From Candidatus Nanopelagicales bacterium (GTDB lineage: Bacteria > Actinomycetota > Actinomycetes > S36-B12), in the NCBI GenBank assembly GCA_018402075.1, contig JAGYJP010000020.1:1-19593 (forward strand): DNA of 19,593 nt. The letters are read 5' to 3'. Shown piece after piece: positions 15,070 to 19,593 of this stretch (positions are counted from its first letter, which is position 1; every line of letters starts with the position of its first letter). The notes below the pieces were generated by a model that saw only the letters and a list, made by a program, of their open reading frames with translations, ran no database searches and was not told the DNA's origin. Both the position numbers and the translations under genes were made by a program.

Positions 15070-15834
15070 GTGCTGCTCGCAATTGACGTGGGTAATACCA
15101 ATACGGTCATTGGTCTTTTTGACGGCAATCAGATGCACAAGTCCTGGCGCATCAAGACCGATGCCGCGGAGACGGCTGACGAACTAGCCTTGAAATTCAC
15201 CGGTCTGCTCGCTGGTGAACCTGAGGTCAGCGGGATTTCCTTGTGCAGCACCGTTCCCGCTGTATTGCACCAATACCGATTGATGTGTGATCGCTATTAC
15301 CAAGGCATCACCACGGTGATTGTGGAGCCGGGTATCAAAACGGGTGTTCCCATTTTGACCGATAATCCGAAGGAAGTCGGTGCGGATCGTATTGTGAATA
15401 CTCTTGCCGCTCATACGCTCTATGGTGGACCGAGCATTGTGGTGGATTTTGGAACATCGACCAATCTGGATGTTGTTTCGGCCAAGGGAGAGTTTCTGGG
15501 CGGTGCACTTGCGCCGGGAATTGAAATCTCACTCGACGCATTGGCTTCGCGTGCTGCTCAACTTCGCAAGGTGGAACTTGTTGCGCCGCGTTCGGTGATA
15601 GGCAAGAACACGGTGGAGGCTTTGCAGGCCGGTGCACTGTATGGATTTGCGGGACAAGTCGATGGCCTGGTGGATCGGATCATTGCAGAGATTGGTCCGG
15701 TGACCGCGGTTATCGCGACCGGTGGGCTCAGTCCGATTGTGGTGCCGGAGTCGCGGACCATCACCGTGGAAGAACCAAATCTCACGTTGATCGGTTTGGC
15801 ACTGTTATTTGACAAGAACAATCAGCCTGCATGA
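15070..15834 (+). CDS. coaX: Type III pantothenate kinase
   Basis: Phosphorylates pantothenate, the first committed step of CoA synthesis; 254 aa, usual for CoaX. Motifs: the N-terminal phosphate-binding DVGNTNT with Asp6, PKEVGADRIVN with catalytic Asp106, GGALAPGIEIS, and the C-terminal ATGGLS. The second phosphate motif reads DFGTSTNLD (126-134), whereas the common form is DFGTATTFD; the changes are in or next to the ATP-binding site, but the kinase should still be functional. Start: GTG with ribosome-binding site GGAGGG at 15057-15062. It is the last gene of the operon, 16 bp from the convergent HAD gene. CoaX is K+/NH4+-dependent and not feedback-inhibited by CoA in characterised members. 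Confidence 0.96.
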   Translation: MLLAIDVGNTNTVIGLFDGNQMHKSWRIKTDAAETADELALKFTGLLAGEPEVSGISLCSTVPAVLHQYRLMCDRYYQGITTVIVEPGIKTGVPILTDNPKEVGADRIVNTLAAHTLYGGPSIVVDFGTSTNLDVVSAKGEFLGGALAPGIEISLDALASRAAQLRKVELVAPRSVIGKNTVEALQAGALYGFAGQVDGLVDRIIAEIGPVTAVIATGGLSPIVVPESRTITVEEPNLTLIGLALLFDKNNQPA

Positions 15835-15850
15835 TTCGCGCAGAGGTGCG

Positions 15851-16528
15851 TTAACCCAGGGTTTGTGCCGCGGCAACAACGCCAAGGACAACCGCCAATC
15901 CATGAACGGGTCCGCTTGTGCGGGGCAGTACCAATGTGCGAATCCCTAGATTGGCGGCGCTGCCATCGTCGGTGGCGTTATCGCCCACCATTAAAACAGT
16001 ATGCGGATCAAGTTGTAGGGCATCAAGGGTGTGCAGGAAAGCTTGTGGATTCGGTTTCACCACCCCAATGTCACTGGATGTAATGACGGCATCGACCTCT
16101 CCCGTCAAACCCAGTTGATCGAGTAAGGGCTCAAGGTCGACGGCGATATTGGAAAGAATTGCGGTGCGGATTCCCTGTTCACGTAATGCCCGAAGAACCG
16201 GGAGTGAATCTTCATAGAGAACCCAACTTGCCGTGATGGTGTTATAGAGCGCGGTGGTCAGTGGTTCTTCCGTGTAGTCGGCCAGAAGTCGGGTGAAAAT
16301 CTCCCGGTGCGCGGCTGGGGAAATATCGCGGTGGTGCTCGGGGTCTTCAATGCGGGCGTGCTCCACAATCTTGTGCAAACTCGCCGTCAACGATTCGGGG
16401 TCCGGTGCACGAACACCAGCGAGTTTTTCCGCGGTGGTGAGCCATACGGCTGGGTCACCTTGGTCTGCCAGGGTGGAGTGCAGGTCAAAGATCACACCAT
16501 CAATGGGCGCAGGGGAGGGGAAAGCCAC
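15851..16528 (-). CDS. HAD-superfamily hydrolase-like protein with altered motif I
   Basis: 225 aa, haloacid dehalogenase fold with a helical cap (about residues 25-100). Motif I is FDLHSTL: nucleophile Asp15 is present, but the acid/base Asp two residues on is His17. Motif II is LSN with Ser126, motif III Lys158 in VVKPNP, and motif IV VGDNATDDG with Asp183 and Asp187/188, all intact. In phosphatases the second Asp protonates the leaving group; its replacement suggests another reaction or weak phosphatase activity. Start is a GTG, 6 nt after TAGACT on the minus strand (16540-16535), again the leaderless pattern. It is divergent from lysS. No specific substrate can be assigned. Confidence 0.88.
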   Translation of the reverse strand: MAFPSPAPIDGVIFDLHSTLADQGDPAVWLTTAEKLAGVRAPDPESLTASLHKIVEHARIEDPEHHRDISPAAHREIFTRLLADYTEEPLTTALYNTITASWVLYEDSLPVLRALREQGIRTAILSNIAVDLEPLLDQLGLTGEVDAVITSSDIGVVKPNPQAFLHTLDALQLDPHTVLMVGDNATDDGSAANLGIRTLVLPRTSGPVHGLAVVLGVVAAAQTLG

Positions 16529-16534
16529 CCTTGG

Positions 16535-16576
16535 AGTCTAGGCGCTTGGTGCAGGAAGGGATTCACCTAATAACCT
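16535..16576. promoter_or_regulatory. Back-to-back leaderless-type -10 boxes between HAD gene and lysS
   Basis: The 56-bp gap between the HAD gene start and the probable lysS start holds TAGACT on the minus strand (16540-16535), 6 nt before the GTG of the HAD gene, and TAACCT on the plus strand (16571-16576), 8 nt before the GTG at 16585. Both match TAnnnT. A TTGGTG at 16546-16551 could be the -35 for lysS with a 19-bp spacer. GGAAGGG (16554-16560) is purine-rich but 24 nt from that GTG and does not serve it. Confidence 0.45.
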
Positions 16577-16584
16577 TGCCAACT

Positions 16585-18078
16585 GTGACCGACGCCGTGG
16601 ATATTCCCGAGCAAGTTCAGATCCGCATGGAGAAGCGGTCTGAATTGCTCAAGCGCGGAATGCAGGCGTACCCGGTATCACTTCCCATCGACACAACCAT
16701 TTCAGCGGTTCGTGCTGAGCATGGGCACCTGGGGGAAGAGCAGTCAACAGGTGTCATGGTGGGGATTGCGGGCCGGGTGATTTTCAGTCGCAACACCGGC
16801 AAATTGTGTTTTGCCACCCTGAGCGCGGGCAATGGCGACACCATCCAAGCCATGGTGTCTCTCGCAGAAGTTGGCGAGGAATCCCTTGCCGATTGGAAAG
16901 CATTCGTTGATTTGGGCGACTATGTTTTTGTGCACGGCGAGGTTATTACTTCCAAGCGGGGTGAGCTCTCGGTCATGGTGGACACCTGGCAAATGGCGGC
17001 CAAGGCATTGCGCCCATTGCCTGTTGCACACAAGGACATGAGCGAGGAAAGTCGTGTTCGCCAACGCTATGTGGATTTGATCATGCGCCCGCAGGCCCAA
17101 GAAATGGCCCGCACCCGCGTCAAAACGGTTGCGGCATTGCGCGAATCCCTCACTCAGCGCGATTATCTGGAAATTGAAACACCCATGTTGCAAACCCAAC
17201 CGGGTGGTGCAACCGCGCGTCCATTTGTTACCGAGTCGAATGCATTCGGTATTGAGTTGTTCCTAAGAATTGCACCGGAACTTTTCCTTAAGCGCGCTGT
17301 GGTCGGTGGATTGGAGCGGGTATTCGAAATCAATCGCAACTTCCGTAATGAAGGTTCAGACTCCACCCATTCACCCGAGTTCGCCATGTTGGAGTTTTAT
17401 CAAGCATTTGCTGACTACCAGGTCATGGCTACCGTTACCCGTGAGTTGATTCAAGAGGCAGCCATCGCTGTCACGGGTTCACTCACCGTCACGCACTTTG
17501 ATGGTAGTGAGCACGACCTCTCCGGGGTGTGGCCACAGGTTGACCTCTATGGCGAACTCTCAGCAGCGGTCAATACCGAGATTACGCCCAGCACCTCCCG
17601 GGAAGCATTGGAAAAGTTGTGTGATGCTGCAGAGATCAAATACGCACCGAGTGCGGTCAACGGCAAGTTGGTGGAGGAACTATTTGAACACCATGTCATT
17701 CCGACCTTCACCGGGCCGACATTCGTCATGCATTTCCCGGTCGACACTTCACCACTCACTCGCGACCATCGTGATCGCGAGGGTGTGGTGGAGAAGTGGG
17801 ATCTTTACGTAGATGGATTCGAGTTGGCAACGGGTTATTCCGAACTCGTTGACCCGGTGATTCAGCGCGAGCGGTTAATTGAGCAGGCCTCCCTCGGTGC
17901 CAAGGGTGACAAAGAAGCCATGACCCTTGACGAGGATTTCCTGCGCGCCCTGGAGCACGGCATGCCACCTTCTGGTGGTGTCGGCCTTGGAGTTGATCGA
18001 CTTCTCATGGCTCTGACCGGTCTGGGAATCCGGGAGACGGTGTTGTTCCCGCTGGTCAAGCCCGAGCGGGATCAATAA
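16585..18078 (+). CDS. lysS: Lysyl-tRNA synthetase, class II
   Basis: Charges tRNA-Lys. N-terminal OB-fold anticodon-binding domain (with GVMVGIAGRVIFSR and LGDYVFVHGEVITSKRGELS), then the class II catalytic core: motif 1 region LEIETPMLQTQPGGATARPF, motif 2 FEINRNFRNEGSDSTHSPEF, and motif 3 GVGLGVDRLLMALTG. The frame is open further upstream to a TTG at 16531, but I choose the GTG at 16585 because it lies 8 nt after a TAACCT box, gives 497 aa (the usual length) and begins just before the conserved EQVQIRMEKRSELL helix. A TTG at 16576 is also in frame. The gene ends in TAATG, overlapping argA by one base, so argA is translated from the same mRNA. Confidence 0.96.
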   Translation: MTDAVDIPEQVQIRMEKRSELLKRGMQAYPVSLPIDTTISAVRAEHGHLGEEQSTGVMVGIAGRVIFSRNTGKLCFATLSAGNGDTIQAMVSLAEVGEESLADWKAFVDLGDYVFVHGEVITSKRGELSVMVDTWQMAAKALRPLPVAHKDMSEESRVRQRYVDLIMRPQAQEMARTRVKTVAALRESLTQRDYLEIETPMLQTQPGGATARPFVTESNAFGIELFLRIAPELFLKRAVVGGLERVFEINRNFRNEGSDSTHSPEFAMLEFYQAFADYQVMATVTRELIQEAAIAVTGSLTVTHFDGSEHDLSGVWPQVDLYGELSAAVNTEITPSTSREALEKLCDAAEIKYAPSAVNGKLVEELFEHHVIPTFTGPTFVMHFPVDTSPLTRDHRDREGVVEKWDLYVDGFELATGYSELVDPVIQRERLIEQASLGAKGDKEAMTLDEDFLRALEHGMPPSGGVGLGVDRLLMALTGLGIRETVLFPLVKPERDQ

Positions 18079-18578
18079 TGTCTGTGACCATTCGCCCCGC
18101 GAGAACAACCGATGTTCGCGCTATTCGGGATCTGATTGATGTGTATTCGGTGGACGGCAGTTTGCTGTCCAAGGCGACGGTCACGATTTTCGAGCAACTC
18201 CAGGAGTTCCTGGTTGCTGAAGCAGATGACACCGTGATTGGCTGCGGGGCCTTGCATGTGATGTGGGAGGACCTGGCAGAGGTCCGCACTCTGGCTGTTC
18301 GCCCTGATCAGGCTCGGCACGGGATTGGTTCCCAGATATTGCAGCAACTACTGGTTAATGCGCGCGAGTTGGGAATTAAGCGCGTTTTTTGTCTGACTTT
18401 CATGAAGGACTTTTTTGGCCGCCACGGTTTTGTGGAAATCGATGACACCCCGGTGGGTCACGAGGTGTACGAGCAACTCCTACAGTCTTATGACGAAGGT
18501 GTGGCCGAGTTCCTCGGCCTTGAACGGGTCAAGCCCAATACCTTGGGCAACTTCCGCATGCTCAACAGCAGTATCTAG
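18078..18578 (+). CDS. argA: Amino-acid N-acetyltransferase (short-type N-acetylglutamate synthase)
   Basis: GNAT-fold acetyltransferase, 166 aa, of the short ArgA type known from Mycobacterium tuberculosis Rv2747, which acetylates glutamate or glutamine for arginine synthesis. The protein matches this type from start to end: IRPARTTDVRAIRDLID, GCGALHVMWEDLAEVRTLAV, the acetyl-CoA-binding DQARHGIGSQIL (the R/Q-x-x-G-x-G/A motif), RVFCLTFMKDFFGRHGF and LERVKPNTLGNFRML. It lacks the kinase-like domain of the classical long ArgA. The ATG overlaps the lysS stop by one base. It is convergent with the HigA-like gene, 10 bp away; I see no clear terminator hairpin between them. Confidence 0.93.
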   Translation: MSVTIRPARTTDVRAIRDLIDVYSVDGSLLSKATVTIFEQLQEFLVAEADDTVIGCGALHVMWEDLAEVRTLAVRPDQARHGIGSQILQQLLVNARELGIKRVFCLTFMKDFFGRHGFVEIDDTPVGHEVYEQLLQSYDEGVAEFLGLERVKPNTLGNFRMLNSSI

Positions 18579-18588
18579 GCCGCGGGTA

Positions 18589-18828
18589 CTACGCCACCGG
18601 CGTTAGCTTGCTCACCTTGGGCATGCCGAGGGCGCGTTCATCTGCGAGATCACATGCGGTCTGCATGGCAAGCCACGCCCGCGCCGTCCCCACGCCTGCG
18701 GACTCAAGTCGAAGTGCCAAGTTCGGAGAAATCCGAGCATGTTCGTGAATAACTCGACTGAGCGTTACCCGAGAGATTCCAAGTCGCTTCGCCGCCTCAC
18801 TCACACTGAGTCCGAGTTCGGTTAACAC
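18589..18828 (-). CDS. HigA-like antitoxin (HTH), probably N-terminally truncated
   Basis: 79 aa from a GTG at 18828. The helix-turn-helix (residues 8-28, LSVSEAAKRLGISRVTLSRV) and the following ISPNLALRLESAGVGTARAW and MQTACDLADER match the HigA/VapI branch of XRE antitoxins. In that family the protein begins about 15 residues earlier with HPGEILREDVL. The in-frame codons just before the GTG read DALGAILREDV and are then cut by a TGA at 18861-18859, with no ATG, GTG or TTG in between. So the homology continues past the only standard start; either a rare start such as CTG is used or the gene is decaying. There is no HigB toxin beside it. The GTG overlaps the end of the minus-strand membrane ORF by 7 bp. 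Confidence 0.65.
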   Translation of the reverse strand: MLTELGLSVSEAAKRLGISRVTLSRVIHEHARISPNLALRLESAGVGTARAWLAMQTACDLADERALGMPKVSKLTPVA

Positions 18829-19016
18829 GTCTTCGCGCAGGATTGCACCCAGCGCATCTCAGGCTCACTTCTGCTTGGCTCCGCGCCCTTGGATCTGGAA
18901 GGAAGATAACGAAGCGCCAGGACCCCGCCTGCGATCACTACGGCGGCTGCGATCACTGACCCAGCCAACCCCTGGCCACACGTCATGGCTCCAATGGAGC
19001 TCCGTGTCTCACACAT
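18822..19016 (-). CDS. Possible small membrane protein (64 aa)
   Basis: From the ATG at 19016 this frame encodes 64 residues with one strong hydrophobic segment, GLAGSVIAAAVVIAGGVLAL (about 16-35), flanked by RYLPSRSKG, as expected of a single-span membrane protein with a positive cytoplasmic tail. A weak purine run (AGAGAG) lies 4-5 nt upstream; an inner ATG at residue 11 is an alternative, and the frame is open up to 19145. I do not recognise a family. It overlaps the HigA-like frame at its end, which speaks against both being intact. Otherwise the 349-bp stretch 18829-19177 shows nothing I can support. Confidence 0.3.
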   Translation of the reverse strand: MCETRSSIGAMTCGQGLAGSVIAAAVVIAGGVLALRYLPSRSKGAEPSRSEPEMRWVQSCAKTC

Positions 19017-19177
19017 CCGCTCTCTGAGAGATGTCGCTTTCCACAGGCCGAATACCTCCCACTTCAATTTCGTAATGAAATGCAGTACGCTGAATTGAGT
19101 TTCGAGACTGTGTGCAGGCGTAAACGGTGGGGTAGCAAATAACAAGGATTGACGAACCTATCGGGACGGGGTCAGAA

Positions 19178-19462
19178 ATGGGTGACATCGAAAAGAGGGT
19201 TGCCCCCGAGAGTGAACACACAGAAAAAGCAGAGTCAACAAGTGATCCCGATCCACCAATTCCCCCTGGAACCAAGGTCACCAGAGGTCACCCGCGCACC
19301 AAGAATTTGCAGGTTCGCTTTGCCGATTCCGAGTTTGACCTACTCACCGAGTATGCATACCGCCAAGGTCTACCCGTGTCCACGGTCGTCAGGCTCCTTG
19401 TGCTCAGAGAGATCTCGCCAGATGTGAACCCCAAGTTGGGATTGCGGGCTCAAAGCAATTAA
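19178..19462 (+). CDS. Ribbon-helix-helix DNA-binding-like small protein
   Basis: 94 aa. The first 40 residues are polar, Glu/Ser/Pro-rich and probably disordered. Residues 43-79 look like a ribbon-helix-helix domain of the Arc/MetJ/CopG type: strand NLQVRF, helix A DSEFDLLTEYAYRQG, turn LPVS, helix B TVVRLLVLREI. Such proteins dimerise and bind DNA through the strand, often as antitoxins or plasmid-type repressors. No toxin gene is adjacent. The ATG is preceded by GGACGGGG (19163-19170), a usable ribosome-binding site. It lies between argA and clpC, a position held by lsr2 or other genes in related actinobacteria. Its target is unknown; autoregulation or an effect on clpC is speculation. Confidence 0.6.
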   Translation: MGDIEKRVAPESEHTEKAESTSDPDPPIPPGTKVTRGHPRTKNLQVRFADSEFDLLTEYAYRQGLPVSTVVRLLVLREISPDVNPKLGLRAQSN

Positions 19463-19476
19463 GGCGAGCACCCTGA

Positions 19477-19498
19477 TTTCGCGGTGGGCGTACGCCCA
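19477..19498. promoter_or_regulatory. clgR box: Candidate ClgR operator and overlapping 14-bp palindrome upstream of clpC
   Basis: TTTCGC-GGTGG-GCG at 19477-19490 matches the ClgR motif described for Streptomyces clp and lon promoters (GTTCGC-N5-GCG) at all but the first base. ClgR is the activator of clp genes in Actinobacteria. Overlapping it, TGGGCGTACGCCCA (19485-19498) is a perfect 14-bp palindrome. It could be part of the operator or a small hairpin after the ribbon-helix-helix gene; no T-run follows, so a terminator is unlikely. The site is about 80-95 bp upstream of the clpC start, a sensible position for an activator. Confidence 0.5.
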
Positions 19499-19571
19499 AC
19501 CCCCTAACTCAGGTATCGGGATGGGGTGACATGGGGCACAATAAAGACCCGTGGATAAAGGAGTGTGACGC

Positions 19572-19593
19572 ATGTTCGAGAGGTTTACCGACC
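19572..19593 (+). CDS. clpC: Clp protease ATPase subunit ClpC, 5' end only
   Basis: Only the first seven codons are in the window, reading MFERFTD, which is the invariant start of actinobacterial ClpC, the Hsp100 unfoldase that feeds ClpP. A strong ribosome-binding site AAAGGAG (19557-19563) lies 8 nt before the ATG. The gene position downstream of lysS fits Actinobacteria. A candidate ClgR site lies upstream. Confidence 0.85.

Noticed and set aside
18589..19462. Complete toxin-antitoxin system
   Set aside because: Two antitoxin-like DNA-binding proteins are present, but I find no HigB-, RelE- or PIN-type toxin frame nearby.
19485..19498. Palindrome as an intrinsic terminator of the ribbon-helix-helix gene
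   Set aside because: No loop-friendly centre and no T-run follows; an operator is more plausible.
1..19593. CRISPR arrays, tRNA or rRNA genes, insertion sequences, integrase sites
   Set aside because: No regularly spaced repeats, no cloverleaf or rRNA-like sequence, no transposase or integrase frame was seen on either strand by reading; a covariance-model search would be needed to exclude small RNAs.

Overview
The window looks like chromosomal DNA of an actinobacterium (Actinomycetota) of moderate GC content. The main evidence is the gene order DUF2520 protein - panC - nadB - nadC - coaX ... lysS ... clpC, which is typical of that phylum. Supporting signs are a short Rv2747-type ArgA, a MidA-like methyltransferase beside a NuoD homologue, a ClgR-type box before clpC, and several starts sitting 5-8 nt after a TAnnnT hexamer, the pattern of leaderless transcripts. 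I cannot name the genus. The first 8 kb is visibly more AT-rich in places than the housekeeping part, where sample lines come to about 52-57 % GC by hand.

Layout. (1) 31-3755, plus strand: a compact operon of a 63-residue protein of unknown function, an amidase-signature hydrolase, a PPC/DUF296-domain protein, a short-chain dehydrogenase and a BASS-like membrane transporter. It looks like an uptake and catabolism module for an unidentified amide or carboxylate. (2) 8156-3782, minus strand: a four-gene operon of an acyl-CoA dehydrogenase, E1-alpha and E1-beta of a 2-oxo acid dehydrogenase, and a single-lipoyl-domain E2. It most likely degrades branched-chain 2-oxo acids. (3) 8277-8780, plus strand: an Lrp/AsnC regulator divergent from that operon, as bkdR is from bkd in Pseudomonas, with an 8-bp inverted repeat in the shared promoter. 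(4) 10758-8800, minus strand: a MidA/NDUFAF7-like methyltransferase followed by a NuoD-like protein that keeps the known target arginine but has lost the two quinone-binding residues. (5) 10793-15834, plus strand: a tightly coupled cofactor operon for CoA and NAD (DUF2520 Rossmann protein, panC, nadB, nadC, coaX). (6) A minus-strand HAD-like protein with an altered catalytic motif, then lysS and argA on the plus strand. (7) 18589-19593: a small variable stretch with a HigA-like antitoxin that has lost its N-terminus, a possible small membrane protein, a ribbon-helix-helix protein, and the start of clpC behind a candidate ClgR operator.

How the genes work together. Regions 1-3 are carbon and nitrogen catabolism. 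Region 5 makes NAD and CoA, the cofactors those pathways use. Region 4 is the most intriguing part: an enzyme type known to methylate the NuoD/NDUFS2 subunit of complex I sits directly upstream of a divergent NuoD paralogue. There are no rRNA or tRNA genes, insertion sequences or CRISPR arrays that I can see.
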